From assembly GCA_024693365.1 (NCBI GenBank), contig JAILLF010000017.1, positions 1 to 64,000 on the forward strand: DNA of 64,000 bases, in the 5' to 3' direction. Below the pieces are notes generated by a model, which did not search any database, was not told the origin of the DNA, and saw only the letters and a program-made list of their open reading frames with translations. The stretch is from Acetatifactor sp. Lineage in GTDB: Bacteria > Bacillota > Clostridia > Lachnospirales > Lachnospiraceae. This document shows positions 18,113 to 26,908 of this stretch, piece by piece (the stretch's first letter is position 1; each line of letters opens with the position of its first letter). Position numbers and translations under genes: made by a program.

Positions 18113-19102
18113 TTAAAGAACGTCTGCGAAATGTACCTTCAGACGCTTAAAGACCAGCGTTCCAATTCCGAAAACCACGATTGTGAACATCCAGAAATAA
18201 ACCGTGGAAAAGAAATCCTGGAAAAACCATTCCTGGCGGTAAACGGCACTCCGGTATCCATTCACCACGTACACCAGGGGATTGATTTTAATGATCTTTT
18301 GCCACTTTTCCGGAAGCAAGTTAATATCCCACAGGATGGGCGTCGCCCACATCCCGATCTGAAGCAATATACTGATGATCTGGGAAAGATCCTTGAAAAA
18401 CACCACGATGGAACAGGTGGTGTAGCAGACGGCCAGCACCAAAAGAAAGAGACAGGCACTGTAATAAAAAATCTGGATCAAGTAAATGGTGGGATAATAT
18501 CCATACAGAGCCGCGATCACCAACATTACAAGAATAAAGAATACGTGGATGAACGTGGCGGCGATGATTTTGATGATGGGCAGAATGCTGATCTTGAACA
18601 CAACCTTTTTTACGAGGTAGTCATATTCTCTCAGCGCGTTCGTGCCGGCATTCAGTGCTTCGCTGAAAAAGAACCAGGGCACGAGACCTGCGGTTAAAAA
18701 CAGCACAAAGGGCGCCTCCTCAGTACGGGACGCGCCATCCATGATCAGATCAAATACTACGTAATACAGGGCAACCGTCACAACGGGCTGGATCATTGCC
18801 CAGATTGCCCCAAGATAAGATCCGGCATATCTTTTCTTAAAATCGTTTTTTGCCAGCTTCCAGATCAGATGCCTGCTCTGGAACAGCTCGCCGGCCAGTC
18901 CCGTCACCTTGTCATAAAAGGTTGCAAATCCAATACACGCGCCCGCTATGATCAGACAGGTCAGCACCTTCTTGATCAGTTCCTCCCTGGGATCCGCCGC
19001 AGGCCCAAGATTCTGATGCAGGATGACCACGACTGCCAATATTGCGCCCAGAAGGGTAAAAATGGCGATTCCGCCTTTCTTTCCAAGCTTCATTTCATCC
19101 AT
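18113..19102 (-). CDS. wzm: ABC-2 type polysaccharide export permease Wzm
   Basis: The protein has 329 residues. The core from about residue 80 (LIWKLAKNDFKKRYAGSYLG, then GLVPWFFFSEAL) with six membrane segments is the usual Wzm/TagG permease. The first 75 residues are an extra piece with two more hydrophobic segments (about 9-28 and 42-62) not found in the standard 260-residue permeases. The start is ATG 19102 with GGGAAGG close upstream. It partners the following Wzt gene, 13 bp away, to move polyprenol-linked glycan across the membrane. The N-terminal hairpin may be an adaptor or an old fusion; I cannot match it to a family. Confidence 0.9.
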   Translation of the reverse strand: MDEMKLGKKGGIAIFTLLGAILAVVVILHQNLGPAADPREELIKKVLTCLIIAGACIGFATFYDKVTGLAGELFQSRHLIWKLAKNDFKKRYAGSYLGAIWAMIQPVVTVALYYVVFDLIMDGASRTEEAPFVLFLTAGLVPWFFFSEALNAGTNALREYDYLVKKVVFKISILPIIKIIAATFIHVFFILVMLVIAALYGYYPTIYLIQIFYYSACLFLLVLAVCYTTCSIVVFFKDLSQIISILLQIGMWATPILWDINLLPEKWQKIIKINPLVYVVNGYRSAVYRQEWFFQDFFSTVYFWMFTIVVFGIGTLVFKRLKVHFADVL

Positions 19103-19133
19103 ATCCTTCCCGAACGTTTTGTTCCTTACTTGG

Positions 19134-19703
19134 TTAAGCTTCGATTCCGCGCTCTTTCATATACTCACGGATGCCGCCCCATTTCGTATCACGGTCCGAG
19201 AAAATCAGCTCCATGTCATCCGCGATGGGCCATTCCACACCGATGTCCGGATCATTGTAAGCCAGTCCGCCTTCGTCTCCGGGATGATAAAAGTCCGTAC
19301 ACTTATAGCAGAACTCCGCGTAGTCCGACAACACAAGAAAACCGTGTGCAAAATTCTTGGGAACAAAAAACTGCTTTTTGTTCTCCTCGGAAAGCACGAC
19401 GCCAAACCACTTGCCAAAGGTCTTGGAACCCTTTCGAAGATCCACGGCCACGTCGAATACCTCTCCCTTGATCACGCGTACAAGCTTATCCTGCGGGTGC
19501 TCGATCTGGAAATGCAGACCTCGTAATACTCCTCTTTTGGATGCCGACTGATTATCCTGAACAAATACCTCCGGTATGCCAGCCGCTTTAAAATCATTAT
19601 ACTGATAAGTCTCCATAAAATAGCCTCTGGCATCTTGACGAACCTCAGGCGTAATAATCTTAAGACCTTCAATTTCACAGGTTTCTACCGTAAGCTTACC
19701 CAT
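19134..19703 (-). CDS. rfbC: dTDP-4-dehydrorhamnose 3,5-epimerase
   Basis: The protein has 189 residues from the ATG at 19703, which follows GAGAGAGGG at 7 nt; a longer reading from 19739 adds 12 residues without support. Family marks include DARGYFMETYQ, LRGLHFQ (with the catalytic His), VFDVAVDLRKGS and FFVPKNFAHGFL. It converts dTDP-4-keto-6-deoxyglucose to dTDP-4-keto-rhamnose in the L-rhamnose pathway. RfbA lies directly upstream; RfbB and RfbD are not in the window and must be elsewhere if rhamnose is made. Confidence 0.95.
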   Translation of the reverse strand: MGKLTVETCEIEGLKIITPEVRQDARGYFMETYQYNDFKAAGIPEVFVQDNQSASKRGVLRGLHFQIEHPQDKLVRVIKGEVFDVAVDLRKGSKTFGKWFGVVLSEENKKQFFVPKNFAHGFLVLSDYAEFCYKCTDFYHPGDEGGLAYNDPDIGVEWPIADDMELIFSDRDTKWGGIREYMKERGIEA

Positions 19704-19760
19704 GTTTAAACCCTCTCTCAACTTTAGAATTATCGTCACGTGCGCATTGACGCACGTCCA

Positions 19761-20630
19761 TTACAGTCCGTTTGCCACTTCCACCAAATATTTTCCGTAA
19801 TTGGTCTTCATCAGTGGCCCTGCAAGCTTTAGAAGCTGCTCTTTGTCAATAAATCCGCGCTTGTAAGCGATCTCCTCAATGCAGGAAATGTATAATCCCT
19901 GACGCTTCTGAAATGCCGCCACGAAATCAGATGCGTCCAACAGCGCGTCATGATTACCGGTGTCAAGCCAGGCAAAGCCGCGTCCCAAGGTCTCCACGCG
20001 AAGGGTACCTCTCTGGAGATACTCATTGTTTACGCTGGTAATCTCAATCTCACCGCGGGCGGAGGGCTTTACGTTCTTTGCGATCTCCACCACGTCATTG
20101 TCATAGAAATATAATCCGGGAACGGCATAATTGCTCTTCGGATTGGCAGGCTTCTCCTCGATGGAAAGTGCCTTTCCGTTCTCGTCAAACTCCACCACGC
20201 CGTACTCCCTCGGATCTCTTACGTAATAGCCAAAGATCGTCGCGCCGCTCTCTCTGGAAGCAACCTCGCGAAGCACTTTGGAAAAGCTCTGACCGTAGAA
20301 AATGTTGTCACCGAGTACCAAAGCCACCCTGTCGTTACCGATGAATTTCTCACCGATGATAAATGCATCGGCCAAGCCTCTCGGATACTCCTGCACGGCG
20401 TACGTGAATTGCATGCCAAGCTGGCTGCCGTCGCCCAAGAGTTCTTCGAATACCGGAAGGTCCCTGGGCGTTGAGATAATCAAAACCTCCTTGATTCCCG
20501 CCAGCATGAGCGTGGACAGGGGATAATAGATCATCGGCTTGTCATATACGGGCATGATCTGCTTTGAGATCGCCTTGGTTAACGGATAAAGTCTGGTGCC
20601 GGATCCTCCGGCCAGAATAATGCCTTTCAT
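19761..20630 (-). CDS. rfbA: Glucose-1-phosphate thymidylyltransferase
   Basis: The protein has 289 residues, the standard RfbA/RmlA length. It starts with the nucleotidyltransferase signature [16 protein letters not shown], followed by [18 protein letters not shown], then VLGDNIFYG and [16 protein letters not shown]. It makes dTDP-glucose from Glc-1-P and dTTP, the first step toward dTDP-rhamnose and the precursor of the WecE substrate encoded at 30 kb. The mutases at the left of the window could supply its Glc-1-P. AAAGGAG lies 10 nt before the ATG. The gene is followed by rfbC after 57 bp. Confidence 0.96.
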   Translation of the reverse strand: MKGIILAGGSGTRLYPLTKAISKQIMPVYDKPMIYYPLSTLMLAGIKEVLIISTPRDLPVFEELLGDGSQLGMQFTYAVQEYPRGLADAFIIGEKFIGNDRVALVLGDNIFYGQSFSKVLREVASRESGATIFGYYVRDPREYGVVEFDENGKALSIEEKPANPKSNYAVPGLYFYDNDVVEIAKNVKPSARGEIEITSVNNEYLQRGTLRVETLGRGFAWLDTGNHDALLDASDFVAAFQKRQGLYISCIEEIAYKRGFIDKEQLLKLAGPLMKTNYGKYLVEVANGL

Positions 20631-20662
20631 GTCATTTTGCTCCTTTAGAATTATTTTCGGCC

Positions 20663-20801
20663 CGCGCTTCGCGCTTTCTCGCCCGCGCCTCTCTCGTTCG
20701 GCCCGCGCCCATTCGCAAACTCGCGCTTCGCGCTTTCTCGCCTGCGCCTCTCACGTTCGGCCCGCGCCCATTCGCAAACTCGCGCTTCGCGCTTTCTCGC
20801 C
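20663..20801. repeat. 59-bp GC-rich direct repeats
   Basis: Two full copies (20663-20721 and 20722-20780) and a partial third (from 20781) share CGCGCTTCGCGCTTTCTCGC and CCCGCGCCCATTCGCAAACT. The third copy is cut by a hairpin CGCCTGCTTCGCAGGCG at about 20799. The block lies in the gap between the GH25 gene and rfbA. It is much richer in GC than its surroundings and codes for nothing convincing. Confidence 0.85.
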
Positions 20802-20843
20802 TGCTTCGCAGGCGTGTTTGCTCATGAATGGGGCGCTCTGCTC

Positions 20844-20902
20844 GTCGCTTTTTCGGACTTCAAAATCATGCAAGCATGATTTTGTGCGCCTCGAAAAGCG
20901 AC
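20844..20902 (-). terminator. Long two-part stem-loop after the GH25 muramidase gene
   Basis: An outer stem (GTCGCTTTT...AAAAGCGAC, 20844-20902) encloses an inner perfect 11-bp stem CAAAATCATGC/GCATGATTTTG. It starts 11 bp after the stop codon of the GH25 gene on the minus strand. It probably terminates that transcript or stabilises its 3' end; the near-symmetric structure could equally be a mobile repeat. Confidence 0.6.
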
Positions 20903-20912
20903 GGCCGAACTG

Positions 20913-23900
20913 TTAGTAACCCATGTAGCTCAAATTCATGTCCACGTTGCCGCTGATGCCGCCAACGGTTCCGGTGGACTTGTACTGCCACAGGTCATAT
21001 TTGCCCGTATAAGTCGGTGCTGCCGCATACTGAGCCAGCCAGATCTTATAAGCGCTCAGCTGACTTGCGTCCATCTTCTCGGTCAGCCAGGTCTTGTTTG
21101 CGTAGATGCCAGCCGTATATCCTGCGTTTTGGATGGTCTGGCAGAATGCCTTGCAGACCTTTGTTCTGGTATCATTGCTGATCTTGTCAGCACGTCCGCC
21201 GCTGGCCTCAACGTCCAGGAATACGGGATAGGTGATCTTATAATTCTTGATCTTGTCGATCACGTAGGATGCCTCGTAAACTGCCTCAACCTCGTCTACG
21301 GCCTGCGTAAAGAAGTATACGCCAACCTTCAGGCCTGCATTGGTCGCACCCTTGATGTTTGTGGTAAACTTCGAATCCTCGATCAGGGTACCCTGGGTGG
21401 ATCCGCGGTAACCGCAACGAATGATGACGAAGGATACGCCGGAATTCTTTACTGCCTTCCAGTCGATGGAACCATTCCATCTGGAGACGTCAATTCCAAG
21501 GACCGCGTTTCCCGTCATCAGCGCGCCGTCCGAGCCAAACGTATACTTAGCGCCCTGGATGACCTGCTCGCCCGTCACGAACTTGCCTTCTGCATTGAAG
21601 AAGTATACTTTACCGTTCAAGGTCTGCCAACCGGTATATTTCACGCCGCTCTGTACAAAGAACTTCGTGCCTTCTACGTAATAATCGGCATAAACTGCCT
21701 GACGATAATTGCCGCCTGCTTCCACAAACAGCTGCTTTCCGTCCTTGTCCATCAGAAGCGTCGTCTTGTCATATCTGGGATGAGGCTTCACGGTAAGGGT
21801 ACACTTTGCGGATGCGGTCTCCTTGCCTTCCTCATATTTTGCAGTCAGGATACAGCTCTTCTTCTCCGTCAGAACCTGCGCCGTCATGGTCAGCTTGATC
21901 TTCACGGTGCCGTCCGTCGTCGTGGGAAGGAATTCCTTCTTGGAGATAACTGCCACTGCCGTGTCGGAACTCTCTGCGGTAAACTTCATCTTGGATTCGA
22001 TCAGGTCTGCTGCCTTGAATTCGCTGTTCTTGATGGTAACTTCCAGAACAAGTGCGGGATCGTTCACTTCGCTGTAGCAAAGAAGCTCTGCCTTATCTAC
22101 CGTGACGGTGAGCGCTTCCTTCTCCGTCACAACGACGTCGATCGTCTTCGTAACCTTGCTCGTCACGGTCGCATCCTTGTCCGCGTCATTCTTGTAATCT
22201 ACGGATACGGTGATCTTCGTGGTACCCTTGCCCACTGCGATCACGGTGATCTTACCGGTTGCGTCGATTGCAGCCGTTGCGATCGCATTATCCGCTGAGG
22301 ATGCCTCGAACTTCAGTTCCTTACCTTCCGCAAATCCCTTCGCGGTTGCCTTTACCGTGCCATTCTCGGCAGTTGCGGTTCCGTCCGCTGCCTTTCTCAT
22401 CTTCAGCTCAACCTTGTTCACGTCAAGCTCCATGCTGGTTGCGGCGGTTGCTGCCTTCCACTGTGCGGTGAGGGTCACGTTGCCGGTAAGGTCGATCTTC
22501 TCTCCAGCCTTACCCTTATCCCATTTGTCAAACTTCTTTCCTTCAGGAGCGGTAAACGTACACTCAGGAAGAGTGTAGCTTCCTGCGGGTGCGGTTACTT
22601 CAGCCATGGAACCGCTGCCGCCTTCGCCGGCCGCAAACGTGATCTTAAACTGCGTTGCTGCCTTATCCTTCCACTGCGCGTTAAGGGTCACGTTACTATT
22701 TACGGTAATGGTTGCTCCAACGACTCCCTGCTCCCACTTTTCAAATTCTTTATTTTCAGGTGCCGTAAATTTACATTCCGGAAGGGTATACGTCTTACCT
22801 GCTTCCACGTTCACGGAAGCCATGTCTCCGCTGCCGCCGTTTGCCGCAAAGCTTACCGTATACGTTGCAGGTGCCTTATCTTTCCAAAGCGCGGTAAGGG
22901 TTACGTTGCCGCTTACGGCAATGGCTGTTCCAACTGCTCCCTGCTCCCACTTGTCAAATTCCTTATTCTCAGGTGCGGTAAAAACGCAGGCAGGAAGGGT
23001 ATAGCTGCCGGCTTCCACCTCAACCTCCGCCATGCTTCCCCCGCCGCCGTTTGCGTTAAAGGAAATCTTGAACTTCTCGGGAGTGGTGGTTCCGGGATCC
23101 GTATTCCCTGCATTGGGATCCGTGGTTTGTCCGTTCGGATCCGTGGTCTGTGCCGTCCTCATAAAGTTCTTTGCAACGGTGATGGGACGGGTCAAGGGAT
23201 CTGGAATGGTGCTCTTTAACACCTCCGTATAAGTATTGCCCGTCGTGGAGCTTGCGACCCAGGTCACCGTGTCGTTCAAGCCGCCCTCTAAGGCCGTCTC
23301 GTTCTTCTTGGTATCCTCCTGGTTAACGTTGATCTCGCTCTCCTTCTTGCCCTCGCCGGATACGTCAACCTTGGTATAATCGATATTTTTCTTTACGGTC
23401 ACGGTCTGTGACGTAGACGGAAGAATGAGATTATTATATTTATCATCCGTCAGCGTCTTGATGGTAACGGAATATTTACCGGCATCAATGCCCTTCTCAT
23501 AGATAATTCCGTCCATGTCCGAGTCAACCCATTCCTCAGTGGTTCCGTCAGGCTTTGTGATCTGCGCAATAAACCGAACGTTTCCCACAAGCTTGGACGT
23601 TTCCCTGTTGGAGAACTTGATCTTTAAGTCTTTCTGCACGGAAGTCAGCGACATGGCAACCGCGATGGTGTTAGCATAAGGATTCTCGTCATACTGTCCA
23701 CTGGGATCAGGTGCCTCCGTCTCCTCCGGCTCGTCGATCACCTGTGCCAGCTTTGCCATCTCTGCATTTGCCACGGCGGCAATACCCTTCCCGCCAATCA
23801 ATTCTATGGATTGAAGCTGCTTGCCAATGCCTGCAAACTGGCTGTGCGGATCCTCCGGATCCTTATGTGACAAGTAAAACCAGCCAATAAATCCTGCCAG

Positions 23901-25094
23901 ACCCAAAATGATAATAATTCCAACGACTGCAAGCAAACCGTCCAAAGGACTGAATCCGCTGCCGTTGTCCTTCTTTCCCTTATTGTTTCTGGAAGAAGCA
24001 TTGGAAGAACGCGCGGGTCTCGGCTTCTGATCATAATCATCGATGTAAGTGATTTCTCCCTGGAATCCGTCATCCCTTCTGCTTCTGGCCTGACCGCTTC
24101 TCGCACCGGCTCCTGTTGCCGCATGAGAGGATGCTCGCCTTACTGCCTCCCTGTCTTCCCTGGAATACGCCACGGTTCTTGTCTCTCCTCCAACGTACGC
24201 CGCCGTTGCAGCCGCTGCTGCCCTTCTGCCGGCAGCGCGATCATAAGATCTGTATCCCGGATCATCGTAGACTTCTTCCTCATAGCCAGATTCTTCGTAG
24301 TCAGTTTCTTCATAACCAGGCTCATCATAATCTACCTGGCCGTCCTGCCCGTACGATACTTCGCCATAAGCCTCTTGATTATAGGTCTCCTGAGCCTCTC
24401 CCGACTCATAGTAACCTTCCTGATCATATGTTTCCCGAGCCTCTTCGGACTCGTAATATTCCTCCTGGCCGTAAGCTCCCTGACCTGCTCCGGATTCATT
24501 ATAGACCTCCTGGTCATAGGCTCCCTGACCTGCTCCGGATTCGTCATAGATCTCCTGGTCATAGACTCCCTGACCTGTTCCGGATTCGTCATAGACCTCC
24601 TGATCATAAGCTCCCTGATGATTCTCGGATTCGTAATTAACTACTTGGTCATAATTCTCCTCGTAGGTCCCTTCTTCATAGCTCTCACCGTCGTAACCAG
24701 TCTCATCGTAATACGAGGACTCATAAGTTCCCTGATCATAGCCCTCATAATTCTCCTGATCATAGGTCTCCGTCAGCACCTGGCCGCCGTCAACGTAATC
24801 ATGATTCAATGCATAGTCAGGCTCACCGGCATATTCCATGCCGGCTTCATATTCCTGATCTGCAACATAGTCTCCGTCCTGCGCATAGATCGCATGCTGA
24901 TCACGTCCGCCGCTAAACCCAGTCTGCTCCGCGTCGAACTCTATATCCTCCGGTTCAGCGTCATAACCTACGGAATCCTCTACTGGTTCATAGGAGAAAT
25001 CATCGACTCCCTCCTCTTCCCATTCATATCCGCCCTTGCGACTTGCGTTCCACTTGTCCTGCGGTCTTTTAGTATGACCAACATTCCACTTCAT
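20913..25094 (-). CDS. Membrane-anchored GH25 muramidase with InlB-type repeats and Tyr-rich cytoplasmic tail
   Basis: 1393 residues. Residues 1-285 are extremely rich in Tyr, Glu, Asp, Gly and Gln and include six 15-residue repeats (162-250). An Arg/Ala/Ser-rich basic stretch (286-380) precedes the only membrane segment (386-408). Outside come a beta region (470-640), three InlB/Listeria-Bacteroides repeats with NANGG...TLTALWKDK (675-740, 745-812, 817-881), two Ig-like domains (890-1105), cell-wall-binding repeats (1105-1196) and a GH25 domain (1198-1393) with GIDVSRWNG and catalytic FLDVEASG. It should cleave the peptidoglycan glycan chain while anchored in the membrane. With no signal peptide and basic residues before the membrane segment, the Tyr-rich tail should be cytoplasmic. 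The ATG follows GAAGGGA at 11 nt. Confidence 0.92.
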   Translation of the reverse strand: MKWNVGHTKRPQDKWNASRKGGYEWEEEGVDDFSYEPVEDSVGYDAEPEDIEFDAEQTGFSGGRDQHAIYAQDGDYVADQEYEAGMEYAGEPDYALNHDYVDGGQVLTETYDQENYEGYDQGTYESSYYDETGYDGESYEEGTYEENYDQVVNYESENHQGAYDQEVYDESGTGQGVYDQEIYDESGAGQGAYDQEVYNESGAGQGAYGQEEYYESEEARETYDQEGYYESGEAQETYNQEAYGEVSYGQDGQVDYDEPGYEETDYEESGYEEEVYDDPGYRSYDRAAGRRAAAAATAAYVGGETRTVAYSREDREAVRRASSHAATGAGARSGQARSRRDDGFQGEITYIDDYDQKPRPARSSNASSRNNKGKKDNGSGFSPLDGLLAVVGIIIILGLAGFIGWFYLSHKDPEDPHSQFAGIGKQLQSIELIGGKGIAAVANAEMAKLAQVIDEPEETEAPDPSGQYDENPYANTIAVAMSLTSVQKDLKIKFSNRETSKLVGNVRFIAQITKPDGTTEEWVDSDMDGIIYEKGIDAGKYSVTIKTLTDDKYNNLILPSTSQTVTVKKNIDYTKVDVSGEGKKESEINVNQEDTKKNETALEGGLNDTVTWVASSTTGNTYTEVLKSTIPDPLTRPITVAKNFMRTAQTTDPNGQTTDPNAGNTDPGTTTPEKFKISFNANGGGGSMAEVEVEAGSYTLPACVFTAPENKEFDKWEQGAVGTAIAVSGNVTLTALWKDKAPATYTVSFAANGGSGDMASVNVEAGKTYTLPECKFTAPENKEFEKWEQGVVGATITVNSNVTLNAQWKDKAATQFKITFAAGEGGSGSMAEVTAPAGSYTLPECTFTAPEGKKFDKWDKGKAGEKIDLTGNVTLTAQWKAATAATSMELDVNKVELKMRKAADGTATAENGTVKATAKGFAEGKELKFEASSADNAIATAAIDATGKITVIAVGKGTTKITVSVDYKNDADKDATVTSKVTKTIDVVVTEKEALTVTVDKAELLCYSEVNDPALVLEVTIKNSEFKAADLIESKMKFTAESSDTAVAVISKKEFLPTTTDGTVKIKLTMTAQVLTEKKSCILTAKYEEGKETASAKCTLTVKPHPRYDKTTLLMDKDGKQLFVEAGGNYRQAVYADYYVEGTKFFVQSGVKYTGWQTLNGKVYFFNAEGKFVTGEQVIQGAKYTFGSDGALMTGNAVLGIDVSRWNGSIDWKAVKNSGVSFVIIRCGYRGSTQGTLIEDSKFTTNIKGATNAGLKVGVYFFTQAVDEVEAVYEASYVIDKIKNYKITYPVFLDVEASGGRADKISNDTRTKVCKAFCQTIQNAGYTAGIYANKTWLTEKMDASQLSAYKIWLAQYAAAPTYTGKYDLWQYKSTGTVGGISGNVDMNLSYMGY
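24344..24611 (-). repeat. 45-bp coding repeats in the Tyr-rich tail
   Basis: Six successive 15-codon units of the pattern (A/V/T)Y(D/G/N)QE-x-Y-x-ES... cover residues 162 to about 250 of the GH25 protein. Units 1-3 are near identical and units 4-6 are diverged, the picture of an expanding and decaying coding minisatellite. Confidence 0.85.
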
Positions 25095-25286
25095 AATAGC
25101 TCAATTCCCTTCCATCAGATTATCCGTACGTAATTGATTTATTTACATACTCTGACCATTTTACTTAGTATCAAATCATGAGTCATTATATCATTCTGAA
25201 CCAAACTCTTCAAGAGAATTGCCCATTTCTTCATAATTTCTTAAATCTTTCTTAGAATTAAAGAGATATCATGGACATTCCCTGCA

Positions 25287-25292
25287 TATAAT
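25287..25292 (+). promoter_or_regulatory. Candidate -10 element for the SGNH-like gene
   Basis: TATAAT lies 40 bp before the ATG at 25332 in an AT-rich gap of 237 bp. The -35 position holds no good hexamer, so this is a weak call. The gap also contains the promoter region of the divergent GH25 gene, which I could not place. Confidence 0.35.
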
Positions 25293-25331
25293 TGTAAAAT
25301 AAATGCAAATTTACGGAAAAAGAGGTCTGAC

Positions 25332-26333
25332 ATGAACGAACAACCCCAAGAAAGCAAGAAGTCTAATTTGAAAAAATATGTTCTCAATCCGCATACGCTG
25401 TTAATACTGATCGCCGTCATCATTATTGTTTTCATCATCATCCGCCTGAAAAACTGGGGCATACGCGTGGATCAGGACTACATTGACCAGCACGGCATTT
25501 ACACGGACGGCCGGGACACCTACGACGTCATCTATCCGCTTATGGATGAGGATGGCAGTCTTCTGGCCAACAAGAGTCCTCATACCATTCTGTTCTTTGG
25601 AAATGCTCCCTTTGCGGATGACAGGGATTCCGAGAACGGCGTCGTCAACATGATTGCAAAGGCCACCGGCGCCAAGACTTACAACTGTTCCGTTGCCGGA
25701 AGCTACCTTGCCGCAAAAAGCCCGACCTTAAAGGATACCGATTCCGGCCTTGACGTCTATAATTTTTACTGGCTAACGCTTTACCTTTCCCTGAAAGGCC
25801 TGGATTATTTCGACTGGCTGGAAATCAATCCAAACGCTACTGCCCTGCCCGAGACCAAGCAGCTCCGGGAAACCTTGGAAACCATTGACATGAACACCGT
25901 TGACACCATTGCGATCATGTATGACGGCAGCGACTATTTGGCCGGAAGCCTGATGAATAATCCCGAACGCGATGACGACGTTATGAGCTTTACCGGGAAT
26001 TTGTTGGCCGGGCTTCGCGTTCTTCGCGCGGCTTATCCAAAGATAAGAATCATTGTTCTTTCTCCCACGTATGCGTTCGGCGTTGACGAAAACGGCAACT
26101 ACGTAAGCAGCGACCAAAAGATTTATGAGGGCGGTGCCACCTTGAGCAGCTACGTAATAGAAGAATGCTCAGCCGCCATTTCCGAGTACGTGAGCTTTAT
26201 TGATAACATTTACGGCACCTTCGACGAAGACGAAGCTCCCGAATGCCTCAAGGATAACCTGCATTTAAATCAAAAAGGACGGGAACTCCTTGTCAAACGC
26301 TTCGTAAGTGCATTAACGCAGTTTGATCAATAA
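25332..26333 (+). CDS. Membrane-anchored SGNH-fold protein lacking the catalytic serine
   Basis: The protein has 333 residues with one N-terminal membrane segment (about 19-37) and an extracytoplasmic domain. It aligns by eye with two SGNH proteins in this window: FFGNAPFADD stands where they have FGDSI, TYNCSVAGS matches TYNCGWGGA, YDGSDYLAG replaces YGINDYLNG, and DNLHLNQKGRELL matches DQLHPNEYGR. The nucleophile Ser and the block III Asn are therefore changed while the terminal Asp-His pair is kept. It is probably a non-hydrolytic member with a binding or accessory role in glycan modification. The gene is on the plus strand with GAGGTCTGAC before its ATG and overlaps the convergent metallopeptidase gene by 7 bp. 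Confidence 0.8.
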   Translation: MNEQPQESKKSNLKKYVLNPHTLLILIAVIIIVFIIIRLKNWGIRVDQDYIDQHGIYTDGRDTYDVIYPLMDEDGSLLANKSPHTILFFGNAPFADDRDSENGVVNMIAKATGAKTYNCSVAGSYLAAKSPTLKDTDSGLDVYNFYWLTLYLSLKGLDYFDWLEINPNATALPETKQLRETLETIDMNTVDTIAIMYDGSDYLAGSLMNNPERDDDVMSFTGNLLAGLRVLRAAYPKIRIIVLSPTYAFGVDENGNYVSSDQKIYEGGATLSSYVIEECSAAISEYVSFIDNIYGTFDEDEAPECLKDNLHLNQKGRELLVKRFVSALTQFDQ

Positions 26334-26905
26334 GAATTTCCCGTCATTCTTTTCATGAGGATTGCTCCCTCTTCGCGAAGCCAGCGCCTCCTCACCCCGT
26401 AATCCGGCAAGATTCGTTCCACCAGCCTCCAAAACCTGGCCGAATGATTCATTTCTAATCGATGACATAATTCATGGACTACCACGTAGTCCATGACCTC
26501 TCTGGGAGCCAGCGCCAGCAAGCAGTTGAAGCTTAGATTCCCCTTGCCCGTGCAGCTCCCCCAAAGCGTTTTTTGATTTCTGACGGAAATCTTTCCGTAC
26601 GTCACTCCCAGTTCTTTCGCATAACGGCTCACTGTCTCTGGCAGGACTTCTGCCAATTGCCCTGCAAGCTCTTCTATTTCCCGCCTCGAAAAAGTTCCCT
26701 CTTCCTTAACGCGTTCCCTCTCATCTGCCAGTCTGTCCATCTGCTTCCTGATCCATGATTGCTTTGATTCCACAAACCCGTAAATCTCTTTCTGCGAGAG
26801 CCTGTATGGCGCCCTTGCGCGGATCACGTTGCCTTCCCGCACGGTAATGGACAATGTCTTTCTTTTGCTTCGGATGATCTCTATCTGCCAAGTATCCGGC
26901 AACAT
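26327..26905 (-). CDS. YgjP-like (DUF45) zinc metallopeptidase
   Basis: The protein has 192 residues. The zinc motif HELCH lies in VVVHELCHRLEMNHSARFW, followed by the second-shell pattern typical of DUF45/SprT-like proteins, and TLWGSC precedes it as in the family. The N-terminal part (IEIIRSKRKTLSITVREG) also fits. DUF45 proteins are predicted cytoplasmic M48-like peptidases of unknown substrate. The ATG follows GGAGGAGT at about 7 nt. It ends a run of glycan genes and its stop overlaps the convergent SGNH-like gene; a link to glycan synthesis is not evident. Confidence 0.88.
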   Translation of the reverse strand: MLPDTWQIEIIRSKRKTLSITVREGNVIRARAPYRLSQKEIYGFVESKQSWIRKQMDRLADERERVKEEGTFSRREIEELAGQLAEVLPETVSRYAKELGVTYGKISVRNQKTLWGSCTGKGNLSFNCLLALAPREVMDYVVVHELCHRLEMNHSARFWRLVERILPDYGVRRRWLREEGAILMKRMTGNSY

Positions 26906-26908
26906 TTC

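Noticed and set aside
20913..25094. The Tyr-rich tail as an extracellular adhesive repeat
   Set aside because: No signal peptide precedes it, and the basic residues before the single membrane segment put the N terminus inside.
21129..25133. Long plus-strand ORFs opposite the GH25 gene (21129-22298, 24123-25133)
   Set aside because: They lie wholly within a well-supported gene. The second is a hydrophobic reverse reading of the acidic Tyr-rich repeats.
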